Source: Bradyrhizobium rifense
GTDB lineage: Bacteria; Pseudomonadota; Alphaproteobacteria; Rhizobiales; Xanthobacteraceae
Direction: 5' to 3'
NCBI RefSeq assembly: GCF_008123425.1
Contig: NZ_VSSS01000024.1
Span: 135,374-199,373 of the forward strand
Length of the DNA: 64,000 bases
In this document: positions 24,619 to 32,774 of the stretch, piece after piece
How positions within the stretch are numbered: position 1 is the first letter of the stretch
How the letters are laid out: the number at the start of each line of letters is the position of its first letter
Program-made: the position numbers and the translations under genes
Notes under the pieces: model-generated
Database searches by the model: none
Told to the model about the DNA's origin: nothing
What the model saw: the letters and a program-made list of their open reading frames with translations, nothing else

Positions 24619-25926
24619 CTAGCGCGGACGGCCGCGGAGCTGCTCCGCCAATACATCGCGGTGCTCCGGTGCCGCGATTGCGATCATCCGCCGCGCGCGC
24701 TCGGCCAGACCGCAGCCGCGTAACGCGGCGATGCCCCATTCGGTGACGATCGCATCGACATCGGCGCGGGGCGTCGTCACCGTCTCGACATGGGCCACGA
24801 TCCGGCCGGTGCCATCCGATGCCGTCGCCGGCAGTGCGATGATCGCCCGTCCGCCGGGAGACGCATTGGCCCCACGCACGAAATCAAGCTGGCCGCCGAT
24901 CGCCCCGATCGCAACGCCGTTCAGCGTCTCGGAATTCACGCTGCCGTCGAGCCCGACCTGAAGCGCCGAATTGATCGCGACCAGCCGGTTGATCCGCGCC
25001 AGCACGCCCTGACCGTGCGTGTAGGACGTCGGCCGCACTGCGACCGCCTTGTTCTCGTGCACGAAACGATAGAGCCGCTTCGTGCCGATCACCTGGTTGG
25101 TGACCGTGATCCCCGCATCGATCCCCTTCTCCGCATTCGTGACCGCGCCGCGCTCAATCAGGTCGACCACGGCATCGTTGATCAGGCCGGAATGGATGCC
25201 GAGATTGCGGGCATGCGAGAGTGAGGAAAGGATCGCGTCAGGAACACGGCCGACGCCAAACTGAAGCGTGCTGCCGTCGGCGATCAGGCCCGCGGCATGT
25301 GCGGCAATGCGCTGCGATACGTCATCTAGCGGGGGTGAAGGCAATTCAACCGGCGGACGTCGGGCCGCTACCCGGATGTGGATCGGCACGTCGCCCGGCC
25401 ATTCCGCACCAAACGTGAAGGGCGCATCAGGATTGATTTCGGCGATGACGAGACGCGCGCCGCGCGCGGCATCGATGACGTAATCGTTTGAGAGACTGGC
25501 GCTGAGCCGCCCCCCGGACTCCGCGAGCTGCACCAGGACGACATCGGCCTGATGGCAGCGCGAGGCGAAGTCGGCACAGAAGGCGCTGTAGTTGCTCGGG
25601 ATCATGTCGAGCCGTCCAGCCTTGGCGAGCCGCCGCGCATTGCCGATCACGCCATAGCTCTGGAACGAGACGTGGGGCGCGCAGGCCGCCGAGAACGTCT
25701 CCGAGAAGATCGGGCCGACCATCATGCGGAATGCCGGCAGATGCTCAGACTGGGCCATCAACGCTTCAGTCAGGGTGACCGGCTCCGCCGTCGCCTGGCC
25801 GCACACCACGAGATCGCCCTCGCGGATCAGGCCGGAGAAGTCGATTGGCGCAGTGTCTCCCGGCACTGCCGCCTCAATACGACTTCGCCAGTCCGAGCAC
25901 CTTTTCCGCAATAAAACTGAGCGCAA
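24619..25926 (-). CDS. acetyl-CoA hydrolase/CoA-transferase family protein
   Basis: The family moves CoA between acids or hydrolyses acyl-CoA. 435 residues are read from a TTG start (25926); TTG 25911 or GTG 25866 are alternatives. Visible motifs: FGVGRVPDAILSSLSHARN, LGIHSGLINDAVVDLIERG, TNAEKGIDAGITVTNQVIGT and the end domain GQLDFVRGANASPGGRAI. In the transferases I know, the HSGLI position reads H(S/T)E(M/L) with a catalytic glutamate; here it is glycine (GGC). It overlaps the acyl-CoA dehydrogenase gene by 53 bases and ends the TRAP-linked operon. Substrate unknown. Confidence 0.85.
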   Translation of the reverse strand: MRSVLLRKRCSDWRSRIEAAVPGDTAPIDFSGLIREGDLVVCGQATAEPVTLTEALMAQSEHLPAFRMMVGPIFSETFSAACAPHVSFQSYGVIGNARRLAKAGRLDMIPSNYSAFCADFASRCHQADVVLVQLAESGGRLSASLSNDYVIDAARGARLVIAEINPDAPFTFGAEWPGDVPIHIRVAARRPPVELPSPPLDDVSQRIAAHAAGLIADGSTLQFGVGRVPDAILSSLSHARNLGIHSGLINDAVVDLIERGAVTNAEKGIDAGITVTNQVIGTKRLYRFVHENKAVAVRPTSYTHGQGVLARINRLVAINSALQVGLDGSVNSETLNGVAIGAIGGQLDFVRGANASPGGRAIIALPATASDGTGRIVAHVETVTTPRADVDAIVTEWGIAALRGCGLAERARRMIAIAAPEHRDVLAEQLRGRPR

Positions 25927-27040
25927 GTTGCGGACTGACCGGGGCGATGCGCGGGATCAGGCTCTCGCGCATGTAACGCTCGACGTGGAACTCCTTGGCA
26001 TAGCCGAAGCCGCCATGGGTCATCACCGACTGCTCGCAGGCGTGGTATCCGGCTTCGCCCGCGAGATATTTTGCCGCATTCGCAGCAGCGCCACAGGGCA
26101 TGCCCTTATCGTACTGCCAGGCCGCCGACATCACCATCAGCCAGGCTGCCTCGAGCTCCACCCAGTTCACCGCGAGCGGGTGCTGGATGCCCTGGTTCTT
26201 GCCGATCGGGCGATTGAACACGACCCGCGTCTTGGCATATTCGCTGGCGCGCGCCAGCGCGACCTTGCCGAGGCCCACCGCTTCCGCCGCGATCAGGATC
26301 CGCTCGGGGTTCATGCCTTCGAGAATGTACTGAAATCCCTTGCCCTCTTCGCCGATGCGATCCTCCATCGGGATTTCAAAGTCCTCGAAGAACAATTCAT
26401 TGGAATCGACGACCTTGCGGCCCATCTTCTCGATCTCGTGGACCTTGATCTTCTTGCGGTCGAAGTCCGTATAGAACAGGCTGAGCCCATGCGTCGGCGA
26501 ACGCACTTCCTCCAGCGGCGTGGTGCGCGCCAGCAGCAGGATCTTGTGAGCGACCTGCGCGGTGGAGATCCACACCTTCTGGCCGTTGACGATGTAGCGG
26601 TCGTTCTTGGCCAACGCGCGGGTCTTGAGCTGCGTGGTGTTGAGGCCGGTGTTGGGCTCGGTGACAGCGAAGCACGCCTTCTCGCGGCCCTCGACCATCG
26701 GCGGCAGCATACGCTTGCGCTGCTCCTCGGTGCCGAACACGACCACGGGATTGAGCCCGAACACGTTGATATGCACCGCGGAGGCGCCGGACATGCCGGC
26801 GCCGGATTCCGAGATCGCGCGCATCATGATCGCGGCTTCGGTGATGCCGAGCCCCGAACCGCCATATTCCTCCGGCACGCAGATGCCGAGCCAGCCGGCA
26901 TCGGCCATTGCCTTGTGGAAGTCGTGCGGGAAGCCGCCGTCGTGATCCTTCTTCAGCCAATAGGCATCGGGAAAGCCTTCGCAGACCTTTGCGATGGCAT
27001 CGCGAATGGCTTCCTGCTGATCGGTGAGCGCGAAATCCAT
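25874..27040 (-). CDS. acyl-CoA dehydrogenase
   Basis: A 388-residue flavoenzyme that introduces a double bond into an acyl-CoA. Motifs: CFAVTEPNTGLNTTQLKT (FAD/substrate), YIVNGQKVWIS, GGFGYAKEFHVERYMRE near the end. The MCAD-type catalytic glutamate (YEG) is absent, since the corresponding loop reads RIAPVSPQ. A glutamate in MNPERILIA (Glu246) sits where isovaleryl-CoA and long-chain dehydrogenases hold their base, suggesting a branched or unusual acyl substrate. It lies between dctM and the CoA-hydrolase gene. A methylsuccinyl-CoA-type substrate is proposed from context only. Confidence 0.93.
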   Translation of the reverse strand: MDFALTDQQEAIRDAIAKVCEGFPDAYWLKKDHDGGFPHDFHKAMADAGWLGICVPEEYGGSGLGITEAAIMMRAISESGAGMSGASAVHINVFGLNPVVVFGTEEQRKRMLPPMVEGREKACFAVTEPNTGLNTTQLKTRALAKNDRYIVNGQKVWISTAQVAHKILLLARTTPLEEVRSPTHGLSLFYTDFDRKKIKVHEIEKMGRKVVDSNELFFEDFEIPMEDRIGEEGKGFQYILEGMNPERILIAAEAVGLGKVALARASEYAKTRVVFNRPIGKNQGIQHPLAVNWVELEAAWLMVMSAAWQYDKGMPCGAAANAAKYLAGEAGYHACEQSVMTHGGFGYAKEFHVERYMRESLIPRIAPVSPQLALSFIAEKVLGLAKSY

Positions 27041-27070
27041 GATGGTCTCCTTTGTGGAGGCTCGTTGTGC

Positions 27071-28360
27071 CTAGCGCCCCATCTGCGAGGGCAGCCAGAG
27101 GATGATAGACGGAAACGCCACCAGAATCGCGATGGCAATCAGATGGGCGATGAAGTGCGGGAAGGTGCCGTGGAACACCTCCGCGACCGGCCGTTTGGCG
27201 TAGCGGGCGACGATAAAGCAGTTCAGCCCGACCGGCGGCGTGATCATGCCGACCTCGGCGGTGACAATCTTGATGACGCCGAACCAGATCGGATCGAAGC
27301 CGAGCGTCTTGATCAGTGGCAGCACGATCGGAACGGTCAGCACCAGGATCGCGATCTGGTCCATGAACGAGCCGAGCACGATGTAGCCGCACAGGATTAG
27401 CGTGATGATGACCCAGCGCGAGGCCGGAAGCGAGCCGACCCAGGCGACGAGGTCCTGCGTGACGTGCGTGAGCGTGAAGAAATAGCCGAAGATCGAGGCA
27501 CCGACCAGGATCATGATGATCATGCAAGTGCCGTGGCTGGCGCGCAACAGCGTCTTGTAGAGCGAGGTCGGCGTGATCTTGCCCTTGACGATCGCAAGCA
27601 GGAAGGCGCCGAACGCGCCGAAGGCGGAAGCTTCCGTCGGCGTGGCAACGCCGAGATAGATCGTGCCTGTGACGATCGAGAACAGCACCACCATCGGCGA
27701 GACCTGCCATAGCAGCGCGAATTTTTCCCGCCACGGCACCGATTTCGCGGTCGGCGCGCGCGAGGGATCCTGCCAGACCAGGAAATAGATCGTGGCCATG
27801 ATGGTGAACGTCACCAGGATCGCCGGGACGATGCCGCTGATCAGCAGCTTGCCTATGTTCACTTCAGCCAGCAGGCCGAAGATGACGAGCGCGACACTGG
27901 TCGGCAGCAGCATCGCCAGCGTGCCGGAGATCGCGACGACGCCCGCGGCCATCTTCGGCTCGTACCCCTGACGGATCATCGCCGGCAGGCTGGTCGAGGA
28001 CAGCGTCGCGGCCGACGCCGTCGAGGTGCCGCAGATCGCGCCGAAGCCGGCGCCGGCCAACGCGGTGGCCATGCCGAGCCCACCGGGAACGCGCCCGACC
28101 CAGGCCGAGGCTGTCTTGAACAGATCATCCGCAACGCCCGAGAGCAGCACGAGGTCCGCCATCAGCAGGAACATCGGAATGGTGATCAGCTCGTAGGACG
28201 AGACGGTCGAGAGCGGCGCGGTCTCCAGGATGCCGAACAGGGTCGGGAAGCCGCCGACCATGACAAGACCGACCGAGCCGGAAAAGGCCATGGCAAAACC
28301 GACGGGCGTGCCGAGCGCAAGCAGGCCGAACAGCAAAGCGAGAACGATGAGAGGTGTCAT
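27071..28360 (-). CDS. dctM: TRAP transporter large permease (DctM)
   Basis: The large membrane subunit couples Na+ flow to uptake of an organic acid delivered by the periplasmic receptor. The 429 residues contain about 12 hydrophobic segments. It has the DctM start MTPLIVLALLFGLLALGTPV, a GAGFGAICGTSTASAATL region near residue 115, and LILCGYIVLGSFMDQIAILVL further on. It ends 30 bases before the acyl-CoA dehydrogenase start, which ties the transporter to CoA-ester catabolism. Confidence 0.95.
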   Translation of the reverse strand: MTPLIVLALLFGLLALGTPVGFAMAFSGSVGLVMVGGFPTLFGILETAPLSTVSSYELITIPMFLLMADLVLLSGVADDLFKTASAWVGRVPGGLGMATALAGAGFGAICGTSTASAATLSSTSLPAMIRQGYEPKMAAGVVAISGTLAMLLPTSVALVIFGLLAEVNIGKLLISGIVPAILVTFTIMATIYFLVWQDPSRAPTAKSVPWREKFALLWQVSPMVVLFSIVTGTIYLGVATPTEASAFGAFGAFLLAIVKGKITPTSLYKTLLRASHGTCMIIMILVGASIFGYFFTLTHVTQDLVAWVGSLPASRWVIITLILCGYIVLGSFMDQIAILVLTVPIVLPLIKTLGFDPIWFGVIKIVTAEVGMITPPVGLNCFIVARYAKRPVAEVFHGTFPHFIAHLIAIAILVAFPSIILWLPSQMGR

Positions 28361-28372
28361 GGATATCCGCCG

Positions 28373-28927
28373 TTACTCGAAGCCGCGCGCTTCGCCGACG
28401 CCGGTCACCGGCGGCAGCGGATAGAGGTCGCGGCCGCTGACGAGGCTCAGCACATTGCCGACCAGCTGGAGCGCCAGCCGCAGCACCAGCACGCCGCAGC
28501 CGAACGGCACCAGCGCCGCCGAAATCCAGGTCGGCCACGGAATGGCGCCTGAGAGGACGTCATGCTGCTCGTAATTCTCCAGCGCGCGCTCGAACCCGAC
28601 CTTGCAGATCAGGACGAATACGAACAGGCCTGCGAGCGCGGTGACGATCTCGGACAGCCGCCGCCCCGCCGGCGAGAAGCGCGACAACAGGATGTCGACG
28701 CCGACATGGACGTGCTCGCGCAAGGCATCCGACAGCGTGAAGAAGAACACGCCTGCGAGCAGATAGAGCCCGATCAGGTCATAGGTGAAGGAGAATGGGC
28801 TGTTCAGCGCATAGCGCATGAACACGTCGGTCACGACCAGCACCATGATCACGAACATGAACGCTACCGCGATCATCGTCAGCGCGCGCTCCAGCGCGCC
28901 GAGCACATGCCCTGCCCGTTCGATCAC
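28373..28927 (-). CDS. dctQ: TRAP transporter small permease (DctQ)
   Basis: A 184-residue membrane protein with four hydrophobic spans beginning MIERAGHVLGALERALTMIA. It carries the DctQ features VTDVFMRYALNSPFSFTYD, then LYLLAGVFFFTLSDALREHVHVGVD in separate stretches. It assists DctM in binding the receptor. It sits 12 bases ahead of dctM and 27 bases after dctP. Confidence 0.93.
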   Translation of the reverse strand: MIERAGHVLGALERALTMIAVAFMFVIMVLVVTDVFMRYALNSPFSFTYDLIGLYLLAGVFFFTLSDALREHVHVGVDILLSRFSPAGRRLSEIVTALAGLFVFVLICKVGFERALENYEQHDVLSGAIPWPTWISAALVPFGCGVLVLRLALQLVGNVLSLVSGRDLYPLPPVTGVGEARGFE

Positions 28928-28954
28928 TTCGCGCCTCCCTCTTCGATTTTCGGA

Positions 28955-29980
28955 TTACTTGCTGGCGGCAGCCAGCAGATCTTCGAATTCCTTCAGCGCA
29001 GCAGAGGCCTGCTTGCCACGGCTGTCGAGGCCAGCCGCCCATTCATGACCGACACCCCTGAGCTTGTCCTTCATCTCGGCGCGCGTCGCCTCCGGCAGCG
29101 GATCGAAGGTGACGCCTTCGTCCTGCATGTGCTTCTTGGTCACTTCGCCTTCCTTGTCGACGTCGGCGCAAGCCTTCGGCGTGATCGCTTCGGAAGCCTC
29201 GTTCATCGCGGTCTTCACGTCGTCAGGCAGCTTGTCCCAGACCGACTGGTTGATGGAATAGGCGACGATGAAGCTGCCGAAGCTGACGCCTTCGGTGGCG
29301 TGCTTGACCAGCTTGTCGAGGCCATAGGCCACGACGCTGTCCAGCGGGAACAGCAGCCCGTCCATCGTGCCGCGCGACAGCGACTCATAAGCATCGGGCG
29401 CGGCCATGCGCACCGGCACGGCGTTGAGCGCGCGCAGCGTGAGATCCTGCGCGCCGCCGGTGGTACGCAGCTTCAGGCCCTGCATGTCCTTCGTCGTTTC
29501 GACCTTCGACTTGACCGTCCACACCTGGTAGGGCGGCAGCACCACGGCCATCAGCAGCTTGATCTTGTTGGGCGCGTATTCGCGGCTGGCCAGCACGCCT
29601 TCGCGCGCGGTCTTCCAATAGGCGAGCGTGCCCTGGCAGCTGGTCGCAAACGCACCCGGCAATTGCGCGACTTCCGACAGCGGCATCTTGTCGGAAACAT
29701 AGGACGGTCCGATGTAGCCGATGTCGACCACGCCCGACTGCGTCAGCCGCAGCATGTCGGCGGCTTTGCCGATCTGCTGGTTTGGATAATAGGTGAAGGT
29801 CACCGCGCCGTTGGTGCGCTTGGTGACGTCGTCCATCCAGGGCTTGAGCATCAGGCGGACGAGATAGTGGCCGGCGGGGAAGCTGTCGGCGACCTTCAGC
29901 TCGAGCGCCTGCGCCGACAGTGTCGAGACCGGCAGCGACAAAGCGAGCACGGCTGCAGCCCGGACCAGATTCCTCTTCAT
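28955..29980 (-). CDS. dctP: TRAP transporter solute-binding protein (DctP)
   Basis: The periplasmic receptor of the TRAP system. The ATG at 29980 (GGGAGAATGAA upstream) gives 341 residues with a Sec signal peptide (MKRNLVRAAAVLALSLPVST, cleavage after SAQA). DctP features include YIGPSYVSDKMPLSEVAQLPG near residue 85 (read in parts), LKLRTTGGAQDLTLRAL with the conserved arginine, and ESLSRGTMDGLLFPLD. The conserved arginine points to a carboxylate ligand. It is the first gene of the minus-strand operon, divergent from the CoA-transferase. Confidence 0.93.
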   Translation of the reverse strand: MKRNLVRAAAVLALSLPVSTLSAQALELKVADSFPAGHYLVRLMLKPWMDDVTKRTNGAVTFTYYPNQQIGKAADMLRLTQSGVVDIGYIGPSYVSDKMPLSEVAQLPGAFATSCQGTLAYWKTAREGVLASREYAPNKIKLLMAVVLPPYQVWTVKSKVETTKDMQGLKLRTTGGAQDLTLRALNAVPVRMAAPDAYESLSRGTMDGLLFPLDSVVAYGLDKLVKHATEGVSFGSFIVAYSINQSVWDKLPDDVKTAMNEASEAITPKACADVDKEGEVTKKHMQDEGVTFDPLPEATRAEMKDKLRGVGHEWAAGLDSRGKQASAALKEFEDLLAAASK

Positions 29981-30069
29981 TTCATTCTCCCTGACGCGTC
30001 CCAAGCCGAAGGCGGCAGCTGCTTGCTGCCAAGCCGTTCGGCCCCTCGCTCCATTTCTTTCTTGAGGAA

Positions 30070-30099
30070 AATGTACATATATGTGAATTTATCTGTCAA
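30070..30099 (-). promoter_or_regulatory. candidate promoter of the dctP operon with overlapping AT-rich repeats
   Basis: On the minus strand TTGACA (30099-30094) and TACATT (30075-30070) are 18 bases apart. Between them lies the palindrome ACATATATGT (30075-30084). TATATG motifs recur at 30079, 30101 and 30183 in the divergent region 29981-30205, which is much richer in AT than the genes. Such repeats are plausible sites for the IclR regulator encoded at 32775. A plus-strand TTGACA at 30149 has no good -10. Confidence 0.45.
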
Positions 30100-30205
30100 G
30101 TATATGAACTATGCATGGGGCTATGCGCCTATCGGCAGAGCGATCGAATTGACATCCCCACTTTCTGAATTCTTACTCCACGTATATGAATTCACTCGAG
30201 GCCCT

Positions 30206-31408
30206 ATGGGACCGCTCGCCGGCTTCACCATTCTCGACCTGACTTCGGTGCTGATGGGCCCCTATGGCACCCAGGTGCTGGCGGACATGGGCGCTGACAT
30301 CATCAAGGTCGAAAGCCCCGAGGGCGACATCGTTCGCCAGATCGGCCCCGGCCGCACGCCCGGCATGGGCGGGATGTTTCTCAATGCCAATCGCGGCAAG
30401 CGCAGCATCGTGCTCGACCTCAAGAAGAAGGAAGGCCGCGAGACGCTGTTGCGGCTGGCGAAGAGCGCCAACGCGCTGGTCTATAATGTGCGCCCGCAGG
30501 CGATGGCGCGGCTCGGCCTCGACTACGAGACGCTGGCCGCGGTCAATCCATCGCTGGTCTATGTCGGCGCGTTTGGCTACGGCCAGTCAGGCCCCTATGC
30601 CGCCAAGCCCGCCTATGACGATCTGATCCAGGGCGCCGCCACTATTCCCACACTGCTCGCGGCGGCCGGCGACGGCACGCCGCGCTACGTTCCTGTCACC
30701 ATCGCCGACCGCATCGTCGGGCTCATGATGGTGAATGCGATCATGGGAGGCCTGATGCACCAGCAACGCACCGGCGTGGGCCAGCGTATCGACGTGCCGA
30801 TGTTCGAGTCCATGACCGAATTCGTGCTGGTCGATCATCTCGGCGGCCTGACCTACGATCCGCCGCTCGACCATGGCGGCTACGCCCGTCTGCTCTCGCG
30901 CTATCGCCGGCCCTACAAGACCAGCGACGGCTATCTCTGCGTGCTCATCTACAACGACAAGCACTGGCGGAGCTTTTTCGAGGCGATCGGGCAGCCGCAT
31001 TTCCTCGAGCAGCCGCGCTTTGCCAACCACGCCGCGCGCACCAAACACATCGACGATATCTACGAGGAGATCGGCCACATCTTCCTGACGCGGACGACCG
31101 TGGAGTGGCGTGAACTCTTGGAGCGTGCCGATATTCCGGTGATGCCGATGCACACGCTGGAGACGATCCTTGAGGATCCGCATCTCCAGGCGATCGACTT
31201 CTTCAAAACGGTGGATCACCCCGTGGAGGGCCGCATCCGCCAGATGCGCGTGCCCTCCACCTGGAGCGTGACCCAGCCGGAGCCCGCCGGCCCGGCGCCG
31301 ACACTTGGCCAGCACGGCCGCGACATTTTGCGCGAGGCCGGCTTCTCCGCGGACGAGATCGAACGGCTCATGGAGCAGAAAGCAGTTCATCTGGCGGCGC
31401 CGCCCTAG
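30206..31408 (+). CDS. type III CoA-transferase (CaiB/BaiF family)
   Basis: It transfers CoA from a donor such as succinyl-CoA to a carboxylic acid. The true start is ATG 30206; the long upstream frame is only the complement of dctQ and dctP. 400 residues: GFTILDLTSVLMGPYGTQVL, GADIIKVESPEGD, LNANRGKRSIVLDLKKKEG and PAYDDLIQGAATI, in which the first aspartate is the family's acyl-carrying residue. GQRIDVPMFESMTEF follows. It opens the plus-strand unit with MaoC and CitE genes. Its likely substrate is a C4-C5 dicarboxylate, by context. Confidence 0.93.
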   Translation: MGPLAGFTILDLTSVLMGPYGTQVLADMGADIIKVESPEGDIVRQIGPGRTPGMGGMFLNANRGKRSIVLDLKKKEGRETLLRLAKSANALVYNVRPQAMARLGLDYETLAAVNPSLVYVGAFGYGQSGPYAAKPAYDDLIQGAATIPTLLAAAGDGTPRYVPVTIADRIVGLMMVNAIMGGLMHQQRTGVGQRIDVPMFESMTEFVLVDHLGGLTYDPPLDHGGYARLLSRYRRPYKTSDGYLCVLIYNDKHWRSFFEAIGQPHFLEQPRFANHAARTKHIDDIYEEIGHIFLTRTTVEWRELLERADIPVMPMHTLETILEDPHLQAIDFFKTVDHPVEGRIRQMRVPSTWSVTQPEPAGPAPTLGQHGRDILREAGFSADEIERLMEQKAVHLAAPP

Positions 31409-31453
31409 AGGCAGGCGCTGGCCAAATCGCAGGACAATAGGGAGGAAACCGCG

Positions 31454-31906
31454 ATGGCCGGACTTTATTTCGAGGACTTTTCCGTGGGCCAGGAGTTCAG
31501 GCATCCGCTGACCCGGACTGTCACGGAAATGGACAACACCATGTTCAGCCTGCTGACGCTCAACCCGCAGCCGCTGCACATCGACGCGCACTTCTCCGCA
31601 AAGACCGAGTTCGGCCAGCGCATTTTCAACAGCCTTTACACCCTTGGCATCATGATCGGCATGACGGTCTATGATACGACCATGGGCACCACCGTCGCCA
31701 ATCTCGGCATGACCGACGTGACTTTTCCAAAACCGGTCTTCCATGGCGACACCTTGCGGGCGACGACGAAGGTGCTTTCGTTGCGGGAATCCAAATCGCG
31801 CCCCAAGGCGGGCATCGTCGAATTCGAGCACCACGCCTTGAACCAGAACGACGAGATCGTCGGCAAATGCCGACGCATGGCGATGATGCACAAGAGGCCG
31901 GTCTGA
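31454..31906 (+). CDS. MaoC-family acyl-CoA hydratase
   Basis: A single hot-dog domain of 150 residues beginning MAGLYFEDFSVGQEFRHPLT. The hydratase motif reads LTLNPQPLHIDAHFSAKTEF near residue 35, with the expected Asn/Asp-His pair. From memory, mesaconyl-CoA hydratases and related MaoC proteins share this NPxPLHxD form. GGAGGAA precedes the ATG at 31454. Its stop overlaps the start of the CitE gene (TGATG), so they are made together. Confidence 0.88.
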   Translation: MAGLYFEDFSVGQEFRHPLTRTVTEMDNTMFSLLTLNPQPLHIDAHFSAKTEFGQRIFNSLYTLGIMIGMTVYDTTMGTTVANLGMTDVTFPKPVFHGDTLRATTKVLSLRESKSRPKAGIVEFEHHALNQNDEIVGKCRRMAMMHKRPV

Positions 31907-32757
31907 TGCGTTCGATGCTGTTCGTGCCGGGCGATTCCCCGCGCAAATTCGGGAAGGCGAGCGAAGGCAAGGCCGACGCGCTGATCATCGATCTCGAGGA
32001 TTCCGTCGTCACCGACAAGAAGCCGGAGGCACGCGGGCTGACGCTCGCCATGTTGAAGGGCCGGAGTGGCCCGCATCAGCTCTATGTCCGCGTCAATGCG
32101 CTCGACACCGGCATGACGCTTGCCGATCTCGCCGCGGTGATGCCGGGCAAGCCCGACGGCATCGTGCTGCCCAAATCACAAGGCGGCGACGACGTGCGGC
32201 AGGTCGCCACCTGGCTCGAAGCCCTGGAGGCGGCCGCCGGCATCGCGGTCGGCACGACGCGCATCGTTTGCGTCGCGACGGAGACCGCCAGTTCGATCTT
32301 CGGCCTCGGCAGCTACAAGGGCTGCTCCCCTCGCCTCGCCGGCTTGATGTGGGGCGCGGAAGATCTCTCGGCTTCGCTCGGCGCGACCGAGAAGGCGTCG
32401 GGCGGTGTGTTCCACAGTCCGTATCGCCTCGCGCGCGACCTCTGCCTGATGGCGGCGGCCGCAGCGGAAGTGGCACCGATCGATACGGTCTATACCGACA
32501 TCGACAATCTCAACGGCCTCGAGCAGGAGACGCGCGCAGCGCGTCGCGACGGGTTTTCGGCGAAGGCGCTGATCCATCCAAAACATGTCGATGTCGTCAA
32601 CGCGGCGTTCGCGCCGACGGAGGCTGAGCGCATCTGGGCGGAGAAGGTGATCGCGGCCTTCGCCAGCAATCCGAACTCCGGCACGCTGCGGCTCGACGGC
32701 CAGATGATCGACAAGCCGCATCTTCGCGCCGCGAAGAATATCCTCGGCCAGATCTAG
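31906..32757 (+). CDS. CitE/HpcH-type CoA-ester lyase
   Basis: A 283-residue TIM-barrel lyase in the citrate lyase beta/malyl-CoA/citramalyl-CoA lyase family. Motifs: MRSMLFVPGDSPRKFGKAS at the start, ADALIIDLEDSVV, LYVRVNALDTG, VATETASSIFGLGSY (metal-binding Glu) and LMWGAEDLSASLGA (metal-binding Asp). Cleavage of citramalyl-CoA to pyruvate plus acetyl-CoA would fit beside the MaoC hydratase; malyl- or methylmalyl-CoA are alternatives. It is translationally coupled to the maoC stop. Confidence 0.9.
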   Translation: MRSMLFVPGDSPRKFGKASEGKADALIIDLEDSVVTDKKPEARGLTLAMLKGRSGPHQLYVRVNALDTGMTLADLAAVMPGKPDGIVLPKSQGGDDVRQVATWLEALEAAAGIAVGTTRIVCVATETASSIFGLGSYKGCSPRLAGLMWGAEDLSASLGATEKASGGVFHSPYRLARDLCLMAAAAAEVAPIDTVYTDIDNLNGLEQETRAARRDGFSAKALIHPKHVDVVNAAFAPTEAERIWAEKVIAAFASNPNSGTLRLDGQMIDKPHLRAAKNILGQI

Positions 32758-32774
32758 ATCGGAACGCCGACACC

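Noticed and set aside
28562..30205. N-terminal 548-codon extension of the CoA-transferase frame
   Set aside because: It runs antisense through dctQ and dctP; CaiB homology starts precisely at ATG 30206.
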